Position numbers and translations under genes: made by a program
Shown: positions 6,922-15,109 of the stretch, in pieces
Position numbering within the stretch: the stretch's first letter is position 1
Layout: each line of letters starts with the position of its first letter
The notes under the pieces: model-generated
What the model was told of the DNA's origin: nothing
Seen by the model: only the letters and a program-made list of their open reading frames with translations
The model's database searches: none
Origin: Selenomonadaceae bacterium
GTDB taxonomy: Bacteria > Bacillota > Negativicutes > Selenomonadales > Selenomonadaceae
Assembly (NCBI GenBank): GCA_017518105.1
Contig: JAFWWC010000022.1
Coordinates: 1 to 64,000, forward strand
DNA: 64,000 bases
Direction of reading: 5' to 3'

Positions 6922-9636
6922 TTATTTGTCATAATCTATAACAAGTCCAAAAAAGCATATTGTATCGTAAATATAATGTCCTCGGCTAAACCATATTTTC
7001 GGGTCGTCAATCCTAAAACTCAATTTTAATTTACTGTCGTCAAGCAAATCGCGAAGAATTATCGCTGAATATATTTTCTTAATTTTATCTATTTCCCACG
7101 TTGTGACAAAGATGTCATTAACGTAAAGATCCACTTGTTTAAAATCTGTTTCGAGCAAATGATTCTGACAAGCAGAGAATGTTAATCGCAAATTCTCGTC
7201 ATGCTTAAGATTTCTTATGTTAAACATCAGTTCAGATTTCACACCGTTTGTAAGGAAACAGCGATTATCTGGCCAATGTCGCCAGCCGTTTGTCATGTAT
7301 GGTATCACATTTTTGTTTGTTAACACCGTTCCCAATTTATAAACTTCGTCGCCGGTATTTTCACGAGATAAAATTCTCGCTTCATGCCAAGAAGAATTGT
7401 CCTGTGCTTGCGGCGCGACAACATATTCTTTCATTGTGTGATCGGATGTATAACTCACCAATCTAAAAAATCTGCTTTGTGTTAAACGCTCAGAAACGTC
7501 TTCTCCGAATTCTGTTCCTTCGGGAAATCTTTTCAAAATTGTCGCTTGCAGTTGAGAGTACGAGATTGGATTTTCGGAAACTTTCAACGCGCCGTGTTCA
7601 TTCGGTTGTTTGACCAAAACTAAGGGCAATGGCTTGATTTCATCAAATATCAAATCATGAGCCCCATGGTCGGACAAGATTAAAATTGTAGCGTTGTCGT
7701 AAATGTTCAGCTGTTTCATCTGCTGCAAATAAGTCAAAGCGATTTTTAACGCCCCGACAGATTGTTCGTATCGCGTAGTTTCTTCGCCATCAGGAATCGG
7801 CTTAATATCGCGCGTCATGTTAAACGGAAAATGTGCTCCATCAATATGATACCATCGAAAAGAATTTTTATTGTCGAGAAGAGCCAATCCCTTTTGCAGT
7901 TGAGAATAAAAAGTAAAGTTACTAAGGGAATAAGGTTGAATTTTCCCCGCGATTTCTTCTTGCCGCCAAAGCTCGGCACTTTCAATGGCAAAATTTTGTT
8001 TAAGATAATTCGGCAAACAGCGGAACAGAGTCAGCTTAGCAAGCGCAATTAATGTGTAGCGATTTACGCTCAAAGATTTTTCTTGGTTAAGTAAGTTATC
8101 CACTGGTGCATTTTTGGCAACATAATGAAATCCTGTGTAAACGGAAACGTCGTAATTGTGCTCGCGTAAAATGTCATAAAATCGTTTGGAAGAATCCCAC
8201 GCCTCTTGAACGTAATCAGAATAAGCTTGAGAATTGTCCCACGCTTTACCCGTTAACATCTGCGGCATTGACCAATCTGTTGCACCGAAAATTGACAGCG
8301 CATCGGGATAAAATGTGAAACCGTCGAGCTGAGAAACAAGCTCTGGCTCCTTTTGATTGATTTCCGCAAAAACGCGCTCGTCGAACGCATCCAAAATCAG
8401 CACGATAATATTTTCCTTGGAGGATACGTTTAGAAGATTTGCCGTCGTTAAAACATTATAGTCGCGTTTGTTGGAAGAGTGATTCGCCTCGACATAGCAT
8501 AACGAAAAAATTTGAACCGCAACGAGTATCAAGCAGATAGTTTTTCCTGCGCTTAGGATTTTTTCAGCCGAATGTTTTTTCAAGAAATAAATCAGCACCA
8601 ACAAGAAATACGCCCATATAACAAGATTCAACAAGTTTTCTGTCGCATAATTTTCCCAATTGGTTTGAACCAAATCTACAAGTCTGTAATTCGGGTTGAG
8701 AAGATAACTTTGCATGAAAAATCCAAGCGTCAGCCCGAAAAGCGTTGCTTGAAAATGTTTCCGAACTTTTGAGGACAAAAACTTCTCAACGATACAAATC
8801 AAAATAAAGCTCAAAGCCGCGCCAAGAATTGTGTATGGCAAAATGTCTTTGGCGGAAAACCAAATTTCTTCGGAGTTCGTCAGATAAATATCGAGCGGAA
8901 TGAGAATACAAAGCGTCAGCGAAAAGCCCAAAGGAATAAGCTCAGACGATAAAAATTTCTTGAGTCGCGCTTGAGCTGATAAAAAACTTTTCGGAACGAA
9001 GGAGCCAAACAAAATTGCAAGGGTCGTCCATAAATTGTTGCACGTCCAATAAATCAAAAGTGCCGACGGAGCATCGTAAAGCAGTATCAAAAACAAAATT
9101 GCAACGACCGCCGCTTGAACTTTGTCTCTCCGTGAAAAATCTTTAACAGAAAATGCTCCGACTAAATTTATTGCCGTCATTAAAATCGGTAGGAGATTCA
9201 CGCCGCCCAAAAGTTCATCTGGCTCAGACAAATCGGGAATTATCCACCAAGATTCTCCGATGATGTTCGTCAGGCTGTCCAGCATGAAATATGCCGCCAT
9301 TAAAAACGGCAACTGTAAAATTATTCCTGCCGCCGAACGAATTGCCAATACTGGGTGATAAGCATATCGTTTGTAAAGCCTTTGGATTTTTTTATGCTGT
9401 TCCGCGCCGCTGAAATTCTCTTTTATCTCAGCCAGTTGCGGAGCCAGCACAGATTGAATATTTTTTTCGTCGGCTTGAAATTTTTCTGCCCAACTCATTA
9501 GCGGACGCATTAAAATGTGAGTGACGACGGACAAAAAAACTAGAGCAAGCCCGTAGCTATCGAGGGCTTCACTCAAGGCAAGATATAAAACTTTATAGAC
9601 GCATTCAATCGGATAAATCGTGAATTGGTAAATCAT
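6922..9636 (-). CDS. YidC/Oxa1-like membrane domain fused to a sulfatase/phosphatase-superfamily domain
   Basis: A 904-residue membrane protein with an unusual layout. Residues 1-210 look like a YidC/Oxa1 insertase core: RPLMSWAEKFQADEKNI, APQLAEIKENF, a cytoplasmic helical hairpin, QLPFLMAAYFML, and the signature LLIYWTCNNLWT. Five or so further membrane segments follow (about 230-390). From residue 409 there is an alkaline-phosphatase/sulfatase-type domain: IIVLILDAF, a candidate nucleophile region FGATDWSMPQMLTG (450-463), HIDGAHFPF (597-605) and the metal motif LILSDHGAHD (652-661). A beta-rich region closes the protein. By analogy with LtaS-type enzymes it may move a phospho- or phosphono-group outside the membrane. 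The start overlaps the aepY stop (ATGA). Confidence 0.8.
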   Translation of the reverse strand: MIYQFTIYPIECVYKVLYLALSEALDSYGLALVFLSVVTHILMRPLMSWAEKFQADEKNIQSVLAPQLAEIKENFSGAEQHKKIQRLYKRYAYHPVLAIRSAAGIILQLPFLMAAYFMLDSLTNIIGESWWIIPDLSEPDELLGGVNLLPILMTAINLVGAFSVKDFSRRDKVQAAVVAILFLILLYDAPSALLIYWTCNNLWTTLAILFGSFVPKSFLSAQARLKKFLSSELIPLGFSLTLCILIPLDIYLTNSEEIWFSAKDILPYTILGAALSFILICIVEKFLSSKVRKHFQATLFGLTLGFFMQSYLLNPNYRLVDLVQTNWENYATENLLNLVIWAYFLLVLIYFLKKHSAEKILSAGKTICLILVAVQIFSLCYVEANHSSNKRDYNVLTTANLLNVSSKENIIVLILDAFDERVFAEINQKEPELVSQLDGFTFYPDALSIFGATDWSMPQMLTGKAWDNSQAYSDYVQEAWDSSKRFYDILREHNYDVSVYTGFHYVAKNAPVDNLLNQEKSLSVNRYTLIALAKLTLFRCLPNYLKQNFAIESAELWRQEEIAGKIQPYSLSNFTFYSQLQKGLALLDNKNSFRWYHIDGAHFPFNMTRDIKPIPDGEETTRYEQSVGALKIALTYLQQMKQLNIYDNATILILSDHGAHDLIFDEIKPLPLVLVKQPNEHGALKVSENPISYSQLQATILKRFPEGTEFGEDVSERLTQSRFFRLVSYTSDHTMKEYVVAPQAQDNSSWHEARILSRENTGDEVYKLGTVLTNKNVIPYMTNGWRHWPDNRCFLTNGVKSELMFNIRNLKHDENLRLTFSACQNHLLETDFKQVDLYVNDIFVTTWEIDKIKKIYSAIILRDLLDDSKLKLSFRIDDPKIWFSRGHYIYDTICFFGLVIDYDK

Positions 9637-10766
9637 TTCGGAACCCCCATCTGTAATGCTTTCGTAAAGTTAAGTTTGTTTTCTACAGGACTTGTATTAG
9701 GTCGACCGAGATTTTTTTCGGAGCCGAGCGCACATTTTATTTCCAGTAAGCTCAAGCAATTCTTTTCCTTAAGCTCAGATAATTTTTCCTCAAGCTCCTG
9801 CGGATATTCGACGCTTGCTGCAAATTCGTAGCCACATGCCGAGGCAATCGCTGACAAATTTATTTTATCTGCCACTGTAGGGAGACCGCCAACCGATTCA
9901 TGCGCCGCATTATTCAAGACGATGTGAATTAAATTTTTGGGTTTGGTAGCTCCAATCGTCGCCATTGCTCCCATATGCATCAAAACTGCGCCGTCCCCGT
10001 CAAGGCACCAAAATTTTTTCTTCGGCTGTTGAAGAGCCGCGCCCAGAACTATCGAAGAACAATGCCCCATTGAGCCTACGGTCAAAAAATCTTTGTCGTG
10101 AGTTTCACCGCGAGACTTGCGGAGCTCAAAAAGTTCACGGCTGATTTTGCCCGTCGTTGACAAGATAAAATCACCCTTTGCCACTTGAAGGATTTTTTCA
10201 ATCGCATCTTTACGGCGCAAGAGAAAATCATTTTTATAAACTATTTCTCGCTCGAATGTGAGTGCGCCCTTGTGAATGACAAATGCCGAGCTCTTTCCAC
10301 TTTTTGCACGTTCACGGAAAGATTTCATTGCGTAAGAAATTTCTTCAAGCGTTGATTCCTTCCCTACGACAAAATAGGAAACGTTCAGCAGTTCCAAAAG
10401 CGGCAAAGTGATTTCTCCTTGCCTAAAGTGTTGGGGTTCATCGTGAACGCCAGGAGCACCTCGCCAGCCAATCACAAAAATTATCGGGATAGAATATATT
10501 TTCTCATCAATGAGCGACGCTACAGGATTTAAAATATTTCCTTCGCCGCTGTTTTGCAGATAGACGACAGGGACTTTTCCCGTCGCCAAATGGTAGCCCG
10601 CCGCGATTGCAACGCAGTTGCCTTCATTCGCGCCGATAATATGATGCCGAGCATTGATTCCGTAGCGTCGCATTATGAAATTACAAAAAGGTTTAAGCAG
10701 AGAATCTGGAACGCCGCTGTAAAAATCCGCACCGAGAATATCGCAAAAATTTTCAGCTTCTATCAT
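9633..10766 (-). CDS. aepY: phosphonopyruvate decarboxylase
   Basis: A 377-residue thiamine-diphosphate enzyme that decarboxylates phosphonopyruvate to phosphonoacetaldehyde, the irreversible step that pulls the PEP mutase reaction forward. Visible are the opening FYSGVPDSLL, the catalytic-Glu loop GANEGNCVAIAAG (Glu48), WRGAPGVHDEPQH, and the ThDP motif from LDGDGAVLMHMG (GDG at 257) to VLNNAAHESVGG (NN at 285). Length is normal for Ppd/AepY. It is the first gene of the leftward operon, with a good promoter at 10810-10838. No 2-aminoethylphosphonate transaminase lies nearby, so the final head group may be made by an enzyme encoded elsewhere, or may not be aminoethylphosphonate. Confidence 0.95.
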   Translation of the reverse strand: MIEAENFCDILGADFYSGVPDSLLKPFCNFIMRRYGINARHHIIGANEGNCVAIAAGYHLATGKVPVVYLQNSGEGNILNPVASLIDEKIYSIPIIFVIGWRGAPGVHDEPQHFRQGEITLPLLELLNVSYFVVGKESTLEEISYAMKSFRERAKSGKSSAFVIHKGALTFEREIVYKNDFLLRRKDAIEKILQVAKGDFILSTTGKISRELFELRKSRGETHDKDFLTVGSMGHCSSIVLGAALQQPKKKFWCLDGDGAVLMHMGAMATIGATKPKNLIHIVLNNAAHESVGGLPTVADKINLSAIASACGYEFAASVEYPQELEEKLSELKEKNCLSLLEIKCALGSEKNLGRPNTSPVENKLNFTKALQMGVPK

Positions 10767-10809
10767 AAGAAATCTTTCCTTTCAGAATATCAAAATGCAA
10801 TCGAGCCAG

Positions 10810-10838
10810 ATAGTAACAAACGCCTTGAAATTTTTCAA
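10810..10838 (-). promoter_or_regulatory. promoter of the phosphonate operon
   Basis: On the minus strand: -35 TTGAAA (10833-10838), 17-bp spacer, -10 TACTAT (10810-10815), preceded by TG as an extended -10. It points to aepY, whose ATG is at 10766 with GGAAAG upstream. Confidence 0.7.
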
Positions 10839-10867
10839 CAACTTTTAGCTAGAGGGTGCTGAATAAA

Positions 10868-10936
10868 TCAAAGCAACATGTCGCTCCTTATCCATTGACC
10901 GTAACGAGAAGGTAAATCACGCCACGACGCTCCACT
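10868..10936 (-). mobile_element. IS5-type transposase remnant
   Basis: A 22-codon minus-strand piece reads SGASWRDLPSRYGQW, the conserved early segment of IS5-family transposases, then changes to unrelated residues and ends at a stop at 10868. No start and no other part of the transposase adjoin it. It overlaps the end of a response-regulator fragment, so an insertion event followed by deletion probably joined the two. Confidence 0.6.
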
Positions 10937-11027
10937 TCTCAATATCTAGTTTTGGCGGATATATTTTTATGTAAATCTCGGCGAGTGCCAATTCTATTTG
11001 CTCGTCGTCTACGATAGCGATGTTCAT
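10917..11027 (-). pseudogene. response regulator, 36-codon 5' fragment
   Basis: A short frame from ATG 11027 encodes MNIAIVDDEQIELALAEIY, the receiver-domain opening of a LytTR/AgrA-type response regulator with the acidic pair DD. It ends after 36 codons, where transposase-like codons begin in another frame. The rest of the receiver, the phosphorylated Asp and the DNA-binding domain are missing. It begins directly after the T-run of the terminator at 11028-11066. Confidence 0.6.
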
Positions 11028-11066
11028 AAAAAAACTCCCGCGAACAAAACCACAAATCGCAGGAGG
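11028..11066 (-). terminator. rho-independent terminator
   Basis: Minus strand: CTCCTGCGA pairs with TCGCGGGAG (9 bp with one G-T), followed by seven T. It lies 17 nt after the stop of the coiled-coil/DUF1566 gene and ends that transcript. Confidence 0.8.
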
Positions 11067-11082
11067 TTCCAAAATCTATCTT

Positions 11083-12765
11083 TCATTTCATGAGGGCAAG
11101 CTCTTCGCTGATAGGTCGATGCAAATTTTTCAGGCGATGACGTTCCTTTTCCTCGTCGAGTAGCGAAACCACTTCCGCGAAATTCTTTTGCAACGACTCA
11201 ATGCACAGTGCAATTTCTTCCTTGGGCGTATTGACGTTTGGAGACTTCTTATAAAGCCCGGCGACCTCCTCGCGATAACTTTGCAAGTGGTTGAGTGCAA
11301 TCTCCGCCGCCGTCAAAGTCTCGTTGACCTTCTTTTGCAAATGCCCCGCCTTGACGTATCGAATCAGATTGGCAAGGACTTTCTGCGCGGCGCGGTCGAT
11401 GATATGGAACTGCCGCAAGTACTCCGAACGGAATTCAAACTTCTGATTGAGAGCCGCACACGCTGACCGCACGAACTCTGGCTGAAGCTCGAAGAATTCC
11501 ACCTTCAACAGCACCTGCCGAACCTTTTCCGTTAAAAGCTCCGTCACCGTTTCAAAGGGCGGGCGCGTCTCGGCTACAAGTTCCGTCAGTCTCATCAAGC
11601 CGCTTGTCTTCAGCAGGGTTGCCGTTAAGTCTAAGGCGTCGTCGTGGAAGCTCACCAAATCTGCGCGAACGCTTTTGACGTTGGGGACGAGTTCATTGGG
11701 CGGCGAAAGTTTTATCAGCTCGTCGAGTGCCGCGGATTTCTCTGCCGTGTAGTCGTCGAACTTCTCCAGCAAGTGTTCCGTCAAATTCTTCAGCGACTCG
11801 GCGTAGCGCACGGGCGAGGCATTTGCTCCCATGTCGAATTTCGTTTTCAGCGCGAGCCAATCCAATTTCGGCGAGATTAACTCGACTTCGTTGAGGCGTT
11901 CGATTTGCTGTTGGATTTCCGTAAGTTGCCGTTGCACTTCGGGCTTGACGATATAAATCTGCCTGAACAGCTCGGTTATCGCCGCGTCGTTGAATATCGG
12001 CTCCAGTCCGTTCGTCACGAAGACATTCAGCGTCATCAAAAGTTTTTCTTTCTCGCTGTAGACTTTATTGGCTGGCGAAATGTTTTCTTCGTAATCCTTT
12101 GGCACGACTGCATGACTGCAAGGAATGATTCCACCGTCATTATAACCTAAATCCGTAAGCGCACCGCTGTCATCCAAATCTTTGAACTTGATGTTGCCGT
12201 TATAGAATACACACCACGGATACAAGCCTTTTATCTGCCAATTGCTTCCTTCTTTAAACGGAAAAGTTCTATCTTCAATCATTTTCCAGAGCTCAAAAGG
12301 CGTCGGAATTCTCCAATCGTTATAGCCGTCAATGCCATTTGAATTCGTCGAGTTTATAAAGTTTGGAACTTCACTGGCGGAATAAGTATTCTGGTTGTTG
12401 TTCTTGCCGTAGGGAAAATACTGCAGGCTTGCCCAAAGGAGCGCGGTGTCTCTATCCATTAAAACTTTTGGCTTGTTCTTGAAGAAGAACCACCGCTGAT
12501 TTTTGATAGCGTTCAAAATCCTATCGACGCCCGAACCCGACAGCTCATTGATTTTGCGGCTGAGGTCGAGCAACTGCTTTTCAAGCCCGGCGACCTTCCC
12601 TTGAAGCTCGTTCTTGGTTGCAGTCAGCTTGAGTTGCTCTTCGTTGAGCAAGGCGACCTGCGCGGCGTTTGATTCGTTCTCCAGCCCCTCGCAAGTCTCA
12701 GCGATGCGGCGCAACTGTTCAGCTAGCGTCTCTTTTTGGCTAAGCAGTGCTTGAAGTTCACCCAT
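11083..12765 (-). CDS. coiled-coil protein with an internal DUF1566 domain, divergent from a CARF-HEPN gene
   Basis: A 560-residue cytoplasmic protein (no signal peptide or membrane segment). Residues 1-78 are a heptad-rich coiled coil. Residues about 95-225 resemble DUF1566 (Lcl C-terminal/FGE-like): VLMDRDTALLWASL, then GYNDWRIPTPFELWKMI, the family hallmark, and a C-terminal PCSHAVVP. Residues 235-560 are almost wholly helical. The function is not known. DUF1566 domains are common in secreted proteins but also occur in soluble multi-domain proteins near defence genes (recalled, not checked). It is transcribed from a promoter that nearly abuts that of the CARF-HEPN gene, and ends in its own terminator. 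TAAGGAGG precedes the ATG. Confidence 0.75.
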   Translation of the reverse strand: MGELQALLSQKETLAEQLRRIAETCEGLENESNAAQVALLNEEQLKLTATKNELQGKVAGLEKQLLDLSRKINELSGSGVDRILNAIKNQRWFFFKNKPKVLMDRDTALLWASLQYFPYGKNNNQNTYSASEVPNFINSTNSNGIDGYNDWRIPTPFELWKMIEDRTFPFKEGSNWQIKGLYPWCVFYNGNIKFKDLDDSGALTDLGYNDGGIIPCSHAVVPKDYEENISPANKVYSEKEKLLMTLNVFVTNGLEPIFNDAAITELFRQIYIVKPEVQRQLTEIQQQIERLNEVELISPKLDWLALKTKFDMGANASPVRYAESLKNLTEHLLEKFDDYTAEKSAALDELIKLSPPNELVPNVKSVRADLVSFHDDALDLTATLLKTSGLMRLTELVAETRPPFETVTELLTEKVRQVLLKVEFFELQPEFVRSACAALNQKFEFRSEYLRQFHIIDRAAQKVLANLIRYVKAGHLQKKVNETLTAAEIALNHLQSYREEVAGLYKKSPNVNTPKEEIALCIESLQKNFAEVVSLLDEEKERHRLKNLHRPISEELALMK

Positions 12766-12795
12766 AAAATCCCCTCCTTAAAAGTCATCGCGCCC

Positions 12796-12824
12796 ATTTT
12801 AATAAGCCGCCCGCCACGCGTCAA
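12796..12824 (-). promoter_or_regulatory. promoter of the coiled-coil/DUF1566 gene
   Basis: Minus strand: -35 TTGACG (12819-12824), 17-bp spacer, -10 TAAAAT (12796-12801). Its -35 lies five bases from the -35 of the divergent CARF-HEPN promoter, so RNA polymerase or one regulator bound here would affect both genes. Confidence 0.65.
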
Positions 12825-12829
12825 GCCGA

Positions 12830-12858
12830 TTGAAAACTAAAGCCCGACCAAATATAAT
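12830..12858 (+). promoter_or_regulatory. promoter of the CARF-HEPN gene
   Basis: -35 TTGAAA (12830-12835), 17-bp spacer, perfect -10 TATAAT (12853-12858). The transcript would start near 12865, ruling out upstream in-frame ATGs at 12830 and 12857. Confidence 0.75.
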
Positions 12859-12886
12859 GCGTGCAAAAACTTTTGGAGGAATTCCT

Positions 12887-14593
12887 ATGGCGAAAAATAT
12901 TCTGCTCCTGTTCCTCAGTCCGTTGAAGCCTAACGAGGCACATTACGAGAAAATCGGCGGCGAGGCAATCAAGATGACCAATGAATCAGCCGTCCTCTAC
13001 CTGCTGAAGAAGAATATCAGCCTAGACAAAGTTTTTATCATCGCGTCGAAGAGGGTACGCAGTCCGATTGCCGCCGATAACCCGCAAACGCATCTGGACT
13101 TCTTCCTTGAGCGGCTTGGAACATTTGCGCCGAACGTCGAGACCTCAACTTACGAATTCGACGAGGATAAGACCGGCGACGAGAATATCAAGAGCGTCAC
13201 GGAAATGGCGCGGCTCATTCAAGACTTTGCTAAGGGCGAGGAAGTTGCCTTGCACGTCGACTTAACTGGCGGAATGCGGCACGTGAATTTGATTATGCTG
13301 GAGCTCACGCGCCTTTTGGAGTACAGTAGCTTGACCGTCGGCAGTGTCCTTTACTCGAATTACGACTTTGAAACTAAGATTGTAAACGTCGAGGAGCTTA
13401 AGAACATTTACGACATTTTCCAGCTTATGGCGGGCGTCGAAGAGTTCGTGAACTTTGGCAGCGTGAATGCTTTGGAAAAATATTATCAGGGCAAGGAGCG
13501 TTCGGAGTCGCTGAAAAATCTTTTGGCGGCGATGAAGAACTTTGCGGGCGCGATAAAGCTTTGCCACTACGGACAGTTCAGCGAGGCAATTATAAATCTT
13601 CATGACGCAGTAAGGGATTTCAAGCCCGCTGCCGATGATGTTGAGGATATGTTGATGGCTCGGCTGATTGAACGGATTCGCAAAGACTATCACGGGCTGA
13701 TTGTCAATCGCGACCTCGACGACTTGGCGGTTATCCGCTGGTGTCTGGAGAAGGATTATCTTCAGCAGGCGTTGACGCTTTACACTGAACGCATTCCCGA
13801 ATACCTCGGCGAGAAAAGATTGATTACTCAGCGGACGGACGAGTATAGGAAGTTAGAAATCGCCATGGGTGATGATGTGCGTAGCCCAAATTTTTATCTG
13901 CTGAACGTCTACAAGAGCGAGGACAAGGACTTTCAACCGCTCGTCAAATTGGTAAGCAGTTCGGTATCGAGAATGGAAAAGCCGTACTTCACGCTGATAA
14001 AAAATATTCCCGACGCGCTGAAGAACGGATTGGACTACGACGAGTGGCACAGGCAGCTTGATACGCTCGCCGAGAAGATTTGCACGAACATTAAACTTGT
14101 CAGCAATGCGCCGATTGATAAGGAGCACATTGTCTGCGCGAATGAAAGAAGACTTCGGAGGCAGTATGAACTTCTGCAACGCATTAACGCTAATGAGTTT
14201 GAAACTTTATCGGAGGCGGAGCTTGAGCCGCTGAAAGATTTCTTCGACACGCTCAAGCCAAAGCTCGAAGGTGCGCCGCCGTCAAAGAAACGGAAAATCA
14301 TTTTGAACGAGCTAAGACAGCTGAAAGTCGACGACGCCAAAAAATATTTCCCGCCGCTGGTCTGTCGCCGCAACGCTCCGATTTGTCGCTTGAAGATGAT
14401 GCTTGACGCTCAAATTTTCGACCTGCACTTTGACGAGGAAACTTTCTTCAACGTCATGGAAAAATACTTCCGCATAAAGAACGAGCGCAATCACAGCAAT
14501 CACGCCCGCGAAGATGATAGCGAGTTCGAGACGGCAACCGAGCTACATGACTTCATACTTGCCGCCCTAAAGGAGATTGAACAGCTCCGCTAA
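12887..14593 (+). CDS. CARF-HEPN protein, Csm6/Csx1/TM1812-like
   Basis: A 568-residue protein resembling CRISPR-associated Csm6/Csx1/TM1812 proteins, RNases that respond to cyclic oligoadenylate. The N-terminal Rossmann-like half opens with ILLLFLSPLKPNEAHY and carries the DxTHG-like motif HVDLTGGMRHVN (from residue 123), typical of CARF ligand pockets. The last 40 residues carry the HEPN RNase motif RNHSNH (Arg534-His539, RxxxxH) after a helical middle region. No cas genes, Cas10 or CRISPR array lie in the window. It may serve a distant type III locus or act in a stand-alone defence module with the divergent coiled-coil gene. The start is set by GGAGG 7 nt upstream and by the promoter at 12830-12858. 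Confidence 0.85.
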   Translation: MAKNILLLFLSPLKPNEAHYEKIGGEAIKMTNESAVLYLLKKNISLDKVFIIASKRVRSPIAADNPQTHLDFFLERLGTFAPNVETSTYEFDEDKTGDENIKSVTEMARLIQDFAKGEEVALHVDLTGGMRHVNLIMLELTRLLEYSSLTVGSVLYSNYDFETKIVNVEELKNIYDIFQLMAGVEEFVNFGSVNALEKYYQGKERSESLKNLLAAMKNFAGAIKLCHYGQFSEAIINLHDAVRDFKPAADDVEDMLMARLIERIRKDYHGLIVNRDLDDLAVIRWCLEKDYLQQALTLYTERIPEYLGEKRLITQRTDEYRKLEIAMGDDVRSPNFYLLNVYKSEDKDFQPLVKLVSSSVSRMEKPYFTLIKNIPDALKNGLDYDEWHRQLDTLAEKICTNIKLVSNAPIDKEHIVCANERRLRRQYELLQRINANEFETLSEAELEPLKDFFDTLKPKLEGAPPSKKRKIILNELRQLKVDDAKKYFPPLVCRRNAPICRLKMMLDAQIFDLHFDEETFFNVMEKYFRIKNERNHSNHAREDDSEFETATELHDFILAALKEIEQLR

Positions 14594-14615
14594 GATTTTC
14601 CCAACAACAAAAAAA

Positions 14616-14646
14616 CCCGTCGAGCGTTCGGCGGGATTTTTTTTTT
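14616..14646 (+). terminator. rho-independent terminator of the CARF-HEPN gene
   Basis: CCCGTCGA pairs with TCGGCGGG across a 4-base loop, then ten T. It lies 23 nt after the stop. The 100 bp from here to 14743 contain no gene; a 12-bp sequence (accgcaagcagt) occurs twice, 79 bp apart. Confidence 0.85.
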
Positions 14647-14743
14647 GCCACAAACCGCAAGCAGTAATGGCTTCTGCGCAATCGGCGGCGAAGTGATTCA
14701 ATATACGGTGTCAACTATGGGCAAGTTTCAATACCGCAAGCAG

Positions 14744-15109
14744 TCAATAATCTCTGAACTGAACGAATCTGAACGTTGAAGTATTTTTAGAGGAGCCGTC
14801 GGGCAAAAGCTCTGTGGTGACGATGCGTTCAGTGGTTGCCGCCAAAACTTTTATCCCCGAAGCTTTGAGCCGCTCGACCATTGCAAAGGTATAGTTGAAT
14901 TCCCCTTGGCACAAGACGACGCACGCCCCCAGCTCCAAAATCTTTTCTGCGTTGGCTTTGACGAGGGCGGCAATTTCTTCTGAAGTCGCCCGCGGATTTA
15001 TGGCGGGAAAAGGAACGTCCACAATCTCGCCGTAGCTTTGAGCCGCAGAAGTCTGTTCGATACTCCACTTAGCCGCCGGATGATTCGTGTGATTGATGAA
15101 CTTTTGCAT
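14744..15109 (-). CDS. small conserved protein of unknown function, possibly CRISPR-related
   Basis: A 121-residue cytoplasmic protein. It opens FINHTNHPAAKWS and has GEIVDVPFP, then alternating helix and strand ending with VVLCQGEFNYTFAMVERL and GIKVLAATTERIV. This looks like a small Rossmann-type nucleotide-binding fold. I recall similar small proteins annotated as CRISPR-associated, but cannot confirm it, and no function is assigned. It begins with an ATG overlapping the stop of the MotE-like gene (TAATG), so it is translated with a flagellar-type gene, while its 3' end faces the CARF-HEPN terminator. A longer in-frame extension to 15307 lies inside the upstream gene and is rejected. Confidence 0.6.
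   Translation of the reverse strand: MQKFINHTNHPAAKWSIEQTSAAQSYGEIVDVPFPAINPRATSEEIAALVKANAEKILELGACVVLCQGEFNYTFAMVERLKASGIKVLAATTERIVTTELLPDGSSKNTSTFRFVQFRDY

Noticed and set aside
14654..14744. 12-bp repeat accgcaagcagt twice beside the CARF gene, considered as a vestigial CRISPR
   Set aside because: Only two short copies, 79 bp apart, with different flanks and no repeat-spacer structure; too little to call an array.
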